64,000 bases of DNA from JANPPS01 sp964242575 (GCA_964242575.1 CAXTCN010000016.1:1-64000); one strand, 5' to 3'; positions 8,087 to 15,595 are shown, counted from the first letter of the stretch. The notes: generated by a model not told the origin, from the letters alone. Made by a program: numbers and translations.

Positions 8087-8494
8087 ATGCCGATTTCCTG
8101 CTACAAGCAACTTGCATCCAAGGTGAACGAAGTGGACGCGCTTTCCTACGAGAACGACTCTCTGCCGTTAAAAGGCGCCGCGCCGAAGCTGGCTGTGTTC
8201 CAAAGCAAGGAACGGCTGCAACAGCTCAGCAACTCGCCCGAGCAGCGCTACACGCGGCGTCTCTCGGACCAGATCACCGCGTCGTTCTATGAGGCGTGCC
8301 GGATCGGCAACCTCGATGCCGCCGCGCACCTCGCGGCGGCGTTGGAGTGCGAAGTGGTGCGCTCGGTCCGCGTGGCCGGCGTGGAGGACCGTTATGATGG
8401 CAACGATATCGCCGCGGTGCAGGCGCGATACGAACTTGAGATGAGAAAGCGGCAGCAAGAAGAGGGCAGTCAGGAGCCGTCTGCAACCGGCTGA
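8087..8494 (+). CDS. Hypothetical protein, 135 residues
   Basis: I do not recognise this family. The protein has no membrane segment or signal peptide. A central charged part (about residues 35-80) reads S-P-E-Q-R-Y-T-R-R-L-S-D-Q-I-T-A-S-F-Y-E-A-C, followed by helical A-A-A-H-L-A-A-A-L-E and a Lys/Gln/Glu-rich C-terminus. Balanced composition and no stop over 135 codons in this frame support coding, and nothing better overlaps it. A longer start at 8048 is possible; ATG 8087 is preferred because the stretch before it looks non-coding. The Shine-Dalgarno is poor. The upstream palindrome at 8013-8028 may regulate it. Confidence 0.6.
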   Translation: MPISCYKQLASKVNEVDALSYENDSLPLKGAAPKLAVFQSKERLQQLSNSPEQRYTRRLSDQITASFYEACRIGNLDAAAHLAAALECEVVRSVRVAGVEDRYDGNDIAAVQARYELEMRKRQQEEGSQEPSATG

Positions 8495-8512
8495 GGCGGG
8501 TCGCGGCGCAGG

Positions 8513-8836
8513 CTAGCTCGACGCTAATGCCCCGGCCTTCGCCGCACGGTGCGCCGTGCGCATCGCCTCCACGGCTGCGGCGGCCTGCCGCGTTTCTGCC
8601 TTGGCCGCAGGGTTCACGTCCGCGGCGCTCTCGGCCATCTGCTCGATGCCCTCCGCCAAACCCTCCTGCAACGTGTCCAGGCGGTCCTGGTAGGCATCCG
8701 GGGCCAACGTCTCGCGCCAGCCGGCCAGCAGCCGCTCCACGTGCATCGTCACGCGGGCCGGCGTCGGATTGCGGCTGATCAGGTCCAGCAGAGCCTTCAT
8801 GTCGTCGGCCAGGGTCTTGCGGGCTATCTGCGCCAT
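8513..8836 (-). CDS. Small alpha-helical hypothetical protein
   Basis: A 107-residue protein of unknown function, mostly amphipathic helix: D-D-M-K-A-L-L-D-L-I, then R-L-L-A-G-W-R-E-T-L and an Ala/Glu-rich C-terminal half (about residues 50-105) with coiled-coil potential. No Cys, no membrane span. ATG 8836 is preceded by AGAGGA at a good distance. It lies downstream of the DUF72 gene on the same strand, about 100 bases away, so it could be co-transcribed. The composition resembles small stress-type or phasin-like helical proteins, but that is only a resemblance. Confidence 0.65.
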   Translation of the reverse strand: MAQIARKTLADDMKALLDLISRNPTPARVTMHVERLLAGWRETLAPDAYQDRLDTLQEGLAEGIEQMAESAADVNPAAKAETRQAAAAVEAMRTAHRAAKAGALASS

Positions 8837-8936
8837 GGCGGTGTTCCTCTGTTCAAGCCATGATATGATGTTGTTCTTACTTACTTCCAGGCCACGGCCA
8901 CCTTGCACGGCATGGCCCGGGGCGGACGGGAGCCTG

Positions 8937-9662
8937 TCATAACCGGCGCAACAGGCTGAGCGCATCCCTGGCTGCGGCGCCGCTCGCGGTGTTGTCGAAG
9001 ATGCACCAGCTTTCCCCAGTGTGGTCCGCCATGTCGCGCAGCATGTGGGCGATGCTGTCGAGGTACCCGGCGTCATAGGCCGAGTAGTACATCTGCGGTG
9101 AGCCATGCAGCCGGCGGTAGGCGATGCCCGGCCAGCCGCCTGGCATGGCGGCCCGCGGCACCGGGGCCGGGTCGGCCGCGACACGCCCGGCCCGGAACCG
9201 GCACAGCATCCCGTCCACGGCATCGGTGAACCAGGTGGGGTGGCGTGGCTCAACCACCACGCTGCCGTCGAACCGCGTGCGGAGCGCCTCTAGGAACGCG
9301 CCGGCCCGCCTCTCGTTGTAGGCGAGGCTGGGCGGCAACTGGAGCAGCAGCGGGCCGAGGCGGTCACCAAGATCTTGTACCTCCGTCAGGAAGCGCTCAA
9401 GCGGCTCGCCGGCGTCAACGAGCTTGCGCGTATGCGAGATTTCGCGCGGCACCTTGACCGCGAAGCGGAACCCGGGCGGAACGCTCGCGGCCCATCGCGC
9501 ATAGGTGGCGGGCCTGTGCGGCCGGTAAAACGAGGAGTTGATCTCCACGGCTGCCAACCGGCGCCCATACCGTTCGAGATGGCTGCCGGCGCCGGGGAAC
9601 TCCGCCATGTGCTGCTTCGGAATGGCCCAGCCAGCGGTTCCGACTCTGATAACGCGTCCCAT
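8937..9662 (-). CDS. DUF72 family protein (YecE-like)
   Basis: A 241-residue TIM-barrel-like DUF72/YecE protein. Family hallmarks are the N-terminal R-V-G-T-A-G-W, then E-I-N-S-S-F-Y-R-P-H, F-R-F-A-V-K-V-P-R-E-I-S-H-T-R-K-L, L-G-P-L-L-L-Q-L-P-P-S-L, V-V-E-P-R-H-P-T-W-F and the C-terminal F-D-N-T-A-S-G-A-A. The biochemical role of this widespread family is not settled. I start at ATG 9662, where homology begins and AGAGG lies upstream. The frame stays open further upstream, but that part is unrelated. Homologues are usually 230-300 residues, so this one is complete. Confidence 0.9.
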   Translation of the reverse strand: MGRVIRVGTAGWAIPKQHMAEFPGAGSHLERYGRRLAAVEINSSFYRPHRPATYARWAASVPPGFRFAVKVPREISHTRKLVDAGEPLERFLTEVQDLGDRLGPLLLQLPPSLAYNERRAGAFLEALRTRFDGSVVVEPRHPTWFTDAVDGMLCRFRAGRVAADPAPVPRAAMPGGWPGIAYRRLHGSPQMYYSAYDAGYLDSIAHMLRDMADHTGESWCIFDNTASGAAARDALSLLRRL

Positions 9663-9785
9663 CCGCCTCTGTGCCCTGCCCGATGCCGGCGGTGCGCTCC
9701 CGCCGCGATCAGCCATAACGCGCCAGCCCGGACCCTGGTCCCCGCGGCGCTGGCCGTCATCGCGGCGAGAGTGCAATGTTCCCGC

Positions 9786-9905
9786 ATGCACTCGACCTCC
9801 ATTCTGTTCGCGGCAGGGTTGCTGGCCGGTGCGTTGAACGCGGCCGTGGGCGCCGGCTCGTTCGTCTCGATCCCGGCCATGGTGTTCGTCGGCCTGCCTT
9901 TGGTC
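9786..9905 (+). pseudogene. Truncated TauE/SafE-family permease
   Basis: The first 40 codons from ATG 9786 encode the hallmark first membrane segment of TauE/SafE (TSUP) exporters: L-F-A-A-G-L-L-A-G-A-L-N-A-A-V-G-A-G-S-F followed by V-S-I-P-A-M-V-F-V-G-L-P. In intact proteins of about 250 residues this continues into A-N-A-T-S-T-V-A-L. Here homology ends after L-P-L-V-T at about 9905. The frame continues for some 85 hydrophilic, Pro/Arg-rich codons without membrane segments. The rest of the gene is missing, so this is a remnant. Confidence 0.6.
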
Positions 9906-9996
9906 ACCTTCGGCCGCCAGGTCGGCGACAGGCAGCCTCTTGCGCATAAGCCCACGCAGTGGTCAGAGAGCGTTGCAGCAACCTGGATCACTTGCC

Positions 9997-10191
9997 ATGA
10001 ACGATGCCTCCACCCCCGGCCTACCCGAACCAGCGCGCCGCTTCGGCGCTCCCCGCCAGAAAGTCCCCCCTTTCGCACGCTACAAAGGCACTTCGGCCTG
10101 GCGGAAAGATCGCAGGCGCGCGCGCGAGTACGCCCGGTTCCGCGCCGCGGCGAACCGGACTGACCAGAAGCCGGCAACGTCAAACCCCTGA
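9997..10191 (+). CDS. Small basic hypothetical protein
   Basis: A possible 64-residue protein starting at ATG 9997. It is Arg/Lys-rich, with a central P-F-A-R-Y-K-G-T-S-A-W-R-K-D-R-R-R-A-R-E-Y-A-R-F-like stretch that looks like a real nucleic-acid-binding helix rather than random translation. I know no family for it, and no strong ribosome-binding site precedes it. It sits between the TauE remnant and the FKBP gene. It could be a fragment of a larger lost gene. Confidence 0.35.
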   Translation: MNDASTPGLPEPARRFGAPRQKVPPFARYKGTSAWRKDRRRAREYARFRAAANRTDQKPATSNP

Positions 10192-10220
10192 TAAAGCCAT
10201 ACAAGGAGCCTGCTGCGCCC

Positions 10221-10670
10221 ATGCATGAAGTGACCCGTCGCTCGCTGATGTTACCTGCCGTGGCGGCCACCACCTTGGCGGTCGTGCGTTCGTCCCAGGC
10301 TGACGCGCAGGGTTCCACGTCTCCGAGAGGAATGAGAATGATCGACCACCAAGTGGGCACCGGCGCCGCCGCCGTGCCCGGCAAGACCGTCGCCGTCCAT
10401 TACACCGGCTGGCTATTCGACCCTGCTGCGCCCGAGAACAAAGGCCGCAAGTTCGACAGCTCGCGTGACCGCGGCGATGCGTTCAAGTTCCCTCTCGGCG
10501 GCGGCCGGGTCATTGCCGGATGGGACCAGGGCGTGGCCGGGATGAAGGTCGGCGGCCGGCGCACCCTCGTCATCCCGCCGGAACTCGGCTACGGCGCGCG
10601 CGGCGCAGGGGGCGTGATCCCGCCCAATGCCACGCTGGTGTTTGACGTCGAACTGCTGGGGGTTGAATAG
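10221..10670 (+). CDS. Exported FKBP-type peptidyl-prolyl isomerase
   Basis: A 149-residue single-domain FKBP that catalyses cis-trans isomerisation of Xaa-Pro bonds. The N-terminus has a twin-arginine-like signal (T-R-R-S-L-M-L, then an Ala/Val hydrophobic stretch ending near A-D-A-Q), so the mature protein is expected in the periplasm. The FKBP core runs from about residue 50 with V-A-V-H-Y-T-G-W-L, K-F-D-S-S, G-R-V-I-A-G-W-D-Q-G-V-A-G-M-K-V-G-G and I-P-P-E-L-G-Y-G-A-R. All main drug-pocket residues are kept. It stands alone and converges on the PHB-depolymerase gene; a strong hairpin separates them. Confidence 0.92.
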   Translation: MHEVTRRSLMLPAVAATTLAVVRSSQADAQGSTSPRGMRMIDHQVGTGAAAVPGKTVAVHYTGWLFDPAAPENKGRKFDSSRDRGDAFKFPLGGGRVIAGWDQGVAGMKVGGRRTLVIPPELGYGARGAGGVIPPNATLVFDVELLGVE

Positions 10671-10693
10671 GGCTTCCATGCCGCGGCGTTGAT

Positions 10694-10728
10694 GGTCAAG
10701 CGGTTCCTTGCTGGGACGCCGCTTGACC
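10694..10728. terminator. Bidirectional hairpin between convergent genes
   Basis: Perfect 10-base arms GGTCAAGCGG (10694-10703) and CCGCTTGACC (10719-10728) with a 15-base loop, placed in the 65 bases between the stops of the convergent FKBP and esterase genes. No T-run follows on either side, so termination may be Rho-assisted. Confidence 0.6.
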
Positions 10729-10735
10729 GGGGTGC

Positions 10736-11974
10736 TCAGGCGTTGTGCGTCGGCATGGGATGGGGATGCTCCTGGAAGAAGCGCAGCATCTCCCCAGTGG
10801 CGTCGGGTCCCTGCGGATCGGTGTAGGAACCTGCCGCGCTGCCGCCGGACCAGGCGTGGCCAGCGCCATGGATGACCCACTGCTCGATCAGCGACTGCCC
10901 GCTCCCGTCCGAATGCACCGTGCGGCTGTAGGATCGGCCGCCGGGTGCCTGCCCGGTTTGCACCCGCATCCGCAGCGGGGCATCCCGCGTTGACTGCGCG
11001 ACGACATCGTCGCCGTTGCGCGGGCTGACCGTAGTGTCCCGGTCCCCATGGAACACGATGGCCGGAACAATCCGGCGCTGCACGCCAGAGCCTGCCTTGC
11101 CATGCGCGGCGGCGCTGCTGCCCCGCTTCATCGCCGCCAACGCCGAAGGCAAGTCCTGGGCCGCCCCGCACGCAAGGCCCGAATGCACGCCGATTGCGGC
11201 ATACAGGTCCGGGTATGTTTCGCCCATCACGGCCGCCGCGGCGCCGCCAGCCGACAGTCCAGCGACATAGACGCGCTGGGGATCGACCGCGTAGTCCTGC
11301 ATGACCTGGCGCGTGATGCCCGCGATGAGCGACGGCTCACCCTTGCCGCGCTGCTGGTCGTCTGCACTGAACCACTTCCAGCACTTCTGCGCGTTGGCGC
11401 CCGTGGTCTGTCCGGGATAGACGACCAGGCAGGCGTGCTTTTCCGCCGCGGCATTCATGCCGGTGCCGGCGGCAAAGTCGTCCGGCGACTGCGTGCAGCC
11501 ATGCAGCATGACGATCAGCGGAACGGGCTGCCCCTGGTAGCCGCTGGGCACATAAAGCTTGTAGGGGCGCGTTCCGGCTTGGTTGCTGAACGTCCCCGAC
11601 AGGAACTTCGCGCCATCCGGCACGGCGGCCCCGGCCGGAGCCGGAAACGGGCGGGCCAGCCCGGCGCCGGGCAGGGCATAGCCACCGCCAGCCGGGCCAG
11701 TGAGGTCCCGCAACGCGGCGGGAAGATGTGACTCAACCATGCCGCGCACCTCGGCCGGGACAAGCTGAAGCCAGTCAGGGCCTGCCGCCGGCTGCGGCGC
11801 CGATCCGGCTGTCTTGGACACGCCGTCGATGGTGGGAGGCGTGCGGGACTGATGCGGTCCCGTGGCCTTCGGTGCGGCATGGCGTTCGAGCATGCGCTGC
11901 ATCACGGCCGTAGCCCCAGCGAGCCGGCCCGTGTGGGAAACCTTGGGAAAAGCGCCCTTGAAAGCGTTTGTCAT
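10736..11974 (-). CDS. PHB depolymerase-family esterase (LpqC/PhaZ type)
   Basis: A 412-residue alpha/beta hydrolase of the esterase/PHB-depolymerase family. The triad is Ser241 in A-G-L-S-A-G-G, Asp313 in H-G-D-R-D-T-T-V and His373 in G-A-G-H-A-W. The oxyanion motif is M-L-H-G-C-T-Q at about 157-162. The first ~120 residues are a Pro/Ala-rich linker found in alphaproteobacterial members, and there is no signal peptide, suggesting a cytoplasmic enzyme. ATG 11974 has GAGGG ten bases before it. The ribbon-helix-helix gene lies 126 bases upstream on the same strand and may share a transcript. It may hydrolyse PHB or other polyesters; a feruloyl-esterase-like activity is an alternative. Confidence 0.88.
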   Translation of the reverse strand: MTNAFKGAFPKVSHTGRLAGATAVMQRMLERHAAPKATGPHQSRTPPTIDGVSKTAGSAPQPAAGPDWLQLVPAEVRGMVESHLPAALRDLTGPAGGGYALPGAGLARPFPAPAGAAVPDGAKFLSGTFSNQAGTRPYKLYVPSGYQGQPVPLIVMLHGCTQSPDDFAAGTGMNAAAEKHACLVVYPGQTTGANAQKCWKWFSADDQQRGKGEPSLIAGITRQVMQDYAVDPQRVYVAGLSAGGAAAAVMGETYPDLYAAIGVHSGLACGAAQDLPSALAAMKRGSSAAAHGKAGSGVQRRIVPAIVFHGDRDTTVSPRNGDDVVAQSTRDAPLRMRVQTGQAPGGRSYSRTVHSDGSGQSLIEQWVIHGAGHAWSGGSAAGSYTDPQGPDATGEMLRFFQEHPHPMPTHNA

Positions 11975-12100
11975 GGGTCATAGCCCTCTTCTAGGGACCC
12001 GATTAGGCATCCCCGTTCGGAACCGGGATCGGCTTCCGTCGCAAGTCAATCATGGTGGATAAAGAGCCGGCTGCCGTTCAAGGACCGGCCGCCGCAAGCC

Positions 12101-12520
12101 TCACCGCATTCGGTCTGACAGTGCGGCGCGGACCTCGGGACTTGCGTGCAGGGCGCCCAGCACCGTGATCGAGGCGATGGCGGCCCGGGCCAACTCTGGC
12201 GTGACGTCCCGGGCGATGCTGGCCAGCCCCAGCACTTTGATTTCCAACACTTGCCCCACGTCCCGCACCGCCTCAAGCTCCTGGCGGCTGTAGGTGCGGA
12301 GGCCAAGATCGAGCGTCCTCCGCGCCACCGATTGCCGCACCACATCGGCATGGCGGTCGAGTTGGTTGCGGATCGCGGTGCGGATGAAGTCCGTGCGGTT
12401 GGAATAGAAACCGTCCTGCACCATTAGGTCGATATGGCCGAGGTCGACATAGCCCAGGTTGATGGTGATCTTCTCGCTGTCGGCGACCTTGGGCCGTAGG
12501 TCCTGCGCTGCCGTAGCCAT
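12101..12520 (-). CDS. Ribbon-helix-helix (CopG-type) regulator
   Basis: A 139-residue protein whose residues ~15-50 fit a ribbon-helix-helix fold: the strand K-I-T-I-N-L-G-Y-V-D-L, then helix I-D-L-M-V-Q-D-G and S-N-R-T-D-F-I-R-T-A-I-R-N-Q-L, as in CopG/ParD-like repressors. The C-terminal half (about 60-139) is a helical domain of unknown role. Three in-frame ATGs exist (12544, 12529, 12520). I use 12520 because GAAGAG sits nine bases before it and the region upstream is occupied by a repeated candidate operator. It is co-oriented with, and just upstream of, the depolymerase gene. Autoregulation is inferred from the operator. Confidence 0.75.
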   Translation of the reverse strand: MATAAQDLRPKVADSEKITINLGYVDLGHIDLMVQDGFYSNRTDFIRTAIRNQLDRHADVVRQSVARRTLDLGLRTYSRQELEAVRDVGQVLEIKVLGLASIARDVTPELARAAIASITVLGALHASPEVRAALSDRMR

Positions 12521-12524
12521 TCTT

Positions 12525-12553
12525 ACCATCTCTTCACCATCCATCTGGATGGT
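12525..12553. promoter_or_regulatory. Triple half-site operator, candidate RHH autoregulatory site
   Basis: ACCATC at 12525-12530 and ACCATCC at 12536-12542 are direct repeats exactly 11 bases apart. GGATGGT at 12547-12553, another 11 bases on, is the inverted copy. The last two form a perfect 7-4-7 inverted repeat. Spacing of one helical turn is what tandem RHH dimers bind. The array overlaps the alternative start codons of the RHH gene. Confidence 0.5.
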
Positions 12554-12689
12554 ATAAGTGGAGGCGAGCTACGGTTTCAAGACCTGTCGTGCGCCGCGCA
12601 GGCCCATCGCAGGACGCAAGCCCTGCCACTCGAAAGGCGCGCGTTCAATACGATGCTGACCGCTGCCTCCCTCCTGATGGGACATCGTG

Positions 12690-12947
12690 ATGCCGGTCAA
12701 CTGTGCCGCCTACAGGGCCGGACGCCAGATCGCAGAGATCGACCTCAAGCAGGCTGACTGCATCTGGCGGATACTGGCCCGTGTCACACGGTTTGGCGAC
12801 GAGCCGTCTCGGATCGTCGAGGGCGTCATCCGGGAATGGCACGCGTCCGGACATGACCCAGAGCACAACGACATCTGGTTCGCGCTGCCAGGGTTCATGG
12901 AGTCCGAGTGCCGGGCCAATGATGCGGTGCGTTCCGGACAGGACTGA
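12690..12947 (+). CDS. Hypothetical protein, 85 residues
   Basis: A small plus-strand frame from ATG 12690 (a GTG sits immediately upstream) encoding a mixed-composition protein with R-Q-I-A-E-I-D-L-K-Q-A-D-C-I-W-R-I-L and an acidic/aromatic middle, W-H-A-S-G-H-D-P-E-H-N-D-I-W-F-A-L-P-G-F. The balanced residue use suggests real coding, but I recognise no domain. It is transcribed away from the RHH gene. The ribosome-binding site is weak. Treat as tentative. Confidence 0.4.
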   Translation: MPVNCAAYRAGRQIAEIDLKQADCIWRILARVTRFGDEPSRIVEGVIREWHASGHDPEHNDIWFALPGFMESECRANDAVRSGQD

Positions 12948-13069
12948 GTGATCCAAGCCCCCAGGCGCTTGCGCCAATGCACGGATCACGGTCACATCGC
13001 GCCAACGCGTTCGGTCCCGATGCGCCGCCATGACCCGGCGGCGCGGGCCATGACAGACAGGAGGCCACG

Positions 13070-14170
13070 ATCCACAGCCCATTCCGCCTGCTGGCGCCAA
13101 TCCTGGCGCTCGGCCTCGCCACCTCGGCCCTCGCGCGCGGGCCGGAGTTCCCGGACCTCGAAGCCGCGCAGGGCGCCGCCAACGCCAAGCCAGGCCCGCG
13201 CAGCGTGCCGGCGCGGGAGTTCCCGGTGCCGACCGAGGGCCTGAGCCCCGCCGGGCAGGCGCTGGTCGCTGCGCCGTACCGCATCCCTGCCTGGAACGCC
13301 AACCCGGCCAACGCCGACGAGTGGCGGGCGCTGGTCAAAAGGCTCGCCGACGCCAGCCTGCCGAGCCTAGCCAAGGCAAGGGAGACGCTCGGCGTCACCA
13401 TGGAGCGGGCGGTGATCGGGGGCGTGAACTGCTTCGTGTTCACGCCCAAGGAAATGCCGGAGGCGCACCGCAACCAGTTGATCGTGAACGCGCATGGCGG
13501 CGGCTACGTCTATGGCCCCGGCGAGTCCGGCACCGCCGAGGCCATGCTGACCGCGGCCTACGGCGGCTACAAGGTCATCGAGTTCAACTACCGGATGCCC
13601 CCGGACGCGCCGTACCCCGCCGCCATGGACGACGCGATGGCGGTCTGGAAGGCGGCCATTCTGATGCAGGACCCGAGCCGCATCGCCATCGTCGGCACCT
13701 CGACCGGCGGCGGCATGGCGCTGGCGATGGTGCTGCGCGCCAAGCAGGAAGGGCTGCCGCTGCCGGCCGCCATCGCGCCGGGCACGCCGTGGTCCGACCT
13801 GACCGAGACCGGCGACACCTACCGCACCAACGAGTGGGTGGACAACGTGCTGGTGAGCTACAACGGCTACCTCAGCCACGCCGCCAAGCTGTATGCGGGC
13901 GGGCATGACCTGAAAGACCCGCAGCTTTCGCCCATCTATGGCGACTTCCGCGGTTTCCCGCCCACCATCCTCACCTCCGGCACGCGCGACCTGTTTCTCA
14001 GCAACACTGTCCGCACCCACCGCAAGCTGCGCCAGGCCGGCGTGGACGCGCAGCTTCATGTGTATGAGGGGCTGTCCCACGCGCAGTACCTGTTCAACCC
14101 GGTTGCACCGGAAACCAAGGAGGTGTTCACCGAGATTGCCGCGTTCTTCGACAAGCACCTGGCGAAATAG
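13070..14170 (+). CDS. Secreted HSL-type alpha/beta hydrolase, apparent ATC start
   Basis: A hormone-sensitive-lipase-family esterase: N-A-H-G-G-G-Y oxyanion motif, nucleophile Ser in V-G-T-S-T-G-G-G, Asp in S-G-T-R-D-L-F, His in G-L-S-H-A-Q-Y. The first canonical start is GTG 13205, but the frame is open upstream to a stop at 13031. Codons from 13070 encode a clear Sec signal peptide, with F-R-L-L-A-P-I-L-A-L-G-L-A-T-S-A-L-A and an AxA cleavage site. Between 13034 and 13069 there is no ATG, GTG, TTG or CTG, yet AGGAGG (13059-13064) sits five bases before an ATC at 13070. I therefore annotate ATC as start: either a rare non-AUG initiator, a mutated ATG or a sequencing error. Expected periplasmic or secreted esterase, 366 residues. 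Confidence 0.85.
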   Translation: MHSPFRLLAPILALGLATSALARGPEFPDLEAAQGAANAKPGPRSVPAREFPVPTEGLSPAGQALVAAPYRIPAWNANPANADEWRALVKRLADASLPSLAKARETLGVTMERAVIGGVNCFVFTPKEMPEAHRNQLIVNAHGGGYVYGPGESGTAEAMLTAAYGGYKVIEFNYRMPPDAPYPAAMDDAMAVWKAAILMQDPSRIAIVGTSTGGGMALAMVLRAKQEGLPLPAAIAPGTPWSDLTETGDTYRTNEWVDNVLVSYNGYLSHAAKLYAGGHDLKDPQLSPIYGDFRGFPPTILTSGTRDLFLSNTVRTHRKLRQAGVDAQLHVYEGLSHAQYLFNPVAPETKEVFTEIAAFFDKHLAK

Positions 14171-14175
14171 CGCGC

Positions 14176-15054
14176 ATGAGCCCGGGCTACCTGCCGTTCG
14201 CCGGCGCGTTGGAGCTGCCGGCCTTTCTGTGCGACAACTGCGGCTATTGGCAGCGCCACTTCACCCACCCGCCGTCCTGCCCGATGTGCCTGGACGCCCG
14301 GCATGTCGTGCCGCAAACCGGCTGGCAATTCTGGACCCGGACGGAGGCGCAAAGCCGCTTCCCCTGCCATTGGGCCGAGCTTGAACCCGGCGTCTGGCGC
14401 TTCTGGAACGACCCGATCAACGGCATCGGCCCCAGCGGCTACTTGATCCAGACCCCAGCCGGCAACATGGGCTTCGAGGGCTGCCCGGTGTTCAGTGACG
14501 CCGCCCTGGACCACATCGCGGGCTTGGGCGGGATGCAGGTGTTGGCCGCGTCGCACCCGCACGCCTACGGCGCATTATGGCAGTTGCAGGACCGGTTCGA
14601 CCCGGAGCTTGCGTTGCACCCCGGGGACCTCGAATGGTCCGGGGCGCTGCGGGTGAGCTGGCCGTGGGATGACATGCTGGAGCCATTGCCAGGGCTGGAG
14701 CTGCACTTGACGGCCGGGCACTTCGCCGGGCACGCGGTGCTGCATGACCGGGCGCGCCGCATCCTGTTCTGCGGCGACGCGCTGAAGTTCGAGATGGCGC
14801 CGGACGACCCGCGGCGCGCCGTCACCATCTCGGCGCACAAGGCGTTCGTGCGCGGCATCCCGCTTACGCCCAATGAGCTGCGCCGCTACCGCGCCGTGTT
14901 CGCGCCGCTGCCGTTTACCCAGACCTGGACGCCGTTCGAGCAGGCGTCCAACAGCGGCCGGGCCGAGGCCCTGGCGTTGATCGACGCGATGCTCGCCACC
15001 CGTCCACACGCCGCCCCGGTGCGGCTGGAGGAGCTGCTCCATGTCAATGTCTAA
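14176..15054 (+). CDS. MBL-fold-like protein with N-terminal zinc ribbon
   Basis: A 292-residue protein beginning with a four-cysteine zinc-ribbon (Cys19-x2-Cys22 and Cys35-x2-Cys38), followed by a metallo-beta-lactamase-like domain. MBL elements seen are the strand and loop A-A-S-H-P-H-A-Y-G-A, L-T-A-G-H-F-A-G-H-A-V-L-H-D and I-L-F-C-G-D-A-L-K. The usual HxHxDH is changed to H-P-H-A-Y-G-A, so the second metal site is probably altered or absent. It starts five bases after the upstream hydrolase stop and overlaps the b561 gene by 14 bases, so the three are likely one operon. Hydrolase activity is uncertain because of the motif change. Confidence 0.75.
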   Translation: MSPGYLPFAGALELPAFLCDNCGYWQRHFTHPPSCPMCLDARHVVPQTGWQFWTRTEAQSRFPCHWAELEPGVWRFWNDPINGIGPSGYLIQTPAGNMGFEGCPVFSDAALDHIAGLGGMQVLAASHPHAYGALWQLQDRFDPELALHPGDLEWSGALRVSWPWDDMLEPLPGLELHLTAGHFAGHAVLHDRARRILFCGDALKFEMAPDDPRRAVTISAHKAFVRGIPLTPNELRRYRAVFAPLPFTQTWTPFEQASNSGRAEALALIDAMLATRPHAAPVRLEELLHVNV

Positions 15055-15595
15055 CGCCATGCTGGCCGAGCCGCAGCGCTACAACAGCACTGCCCGGCTG
15101 TTCCACTGGATTGTGGTCGCGTTGCTGGTCATGCAAATTCTCACCAAGGTCGGCTTGCCTCAGTTGCTGCCCGCCTCGGCCGAGGACAGCCTGAACTACT
15201 GGCACCTCTCCCTGGGGTCCACCATCCTGTTCGTCATGGCGCTGCGGCTGGCGTGGCGGCTGACGCACCCGCCGCCGCCAGCGCCAGCGGACCTCTCGCC
15301 CCCGCTGCAACTGCTGGCGCGCGGGACGCACTGGGCGTTCTACGCCATCCTGATCGTGCTGCCGCTGCTCGGCTGGCTGGCAGCGTCGGCCTACGGTGCG
15401 CCGGTCCGCCTGTTCGGCTTCATTCCCCTGCCGGCGCTCACCGGCGTGGACAAGGCCTTCGCTGAATCGGTCGGAGCGGTCCACGGCACCGTGGCGTTCC
15501 TCCTGCTCGTGCTGATGGCCTTGCACGTCACTGGCGTACTGTATCATGCGCTGGTCAAAAAGGACCGGGTGGCGCAACGGATGCTGCCAGGATAG
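15041..15595 (+). CDS. Cytochrome b561 (CybB-like)
   Basis: A four-helix membrane di-heme cytochrome b of 184 residues. Likely heme ligands are His22 (L-F-H-W), His55 (Y-W-H-L-S), His148 (A-V-H-G) and His162 (A-L-H-V), spaced like His13/47/138/152 of E. coli CybB; His97 and His169 are also present. CybB oxidises superoxide and passes electrons to ubiquinone, so a similar inner-membrane role is expected. Its ATG lies inside the end of the MBL-type gene, with GAGGAG seven bases upstream, which implies translational coupling. The next gene follows three bases after its stop. Confidence 0.9.
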   Translation: MSMSNAMLAEPQRYNSTARLFHWIVVALLVMQILTKVGLPQLLPASAEDSLNYWHLSLGSTILFVMALRLAWRLTHPPPPAPADLSPPLQLLARGTHWAFYAILIVLPLLGWLAASAYGAPVRLFGFIPLPALTGVDKAFAESVGAVHGTVAFLLLVLMALHVTGVLYHALVKKDRVAQRMLPG

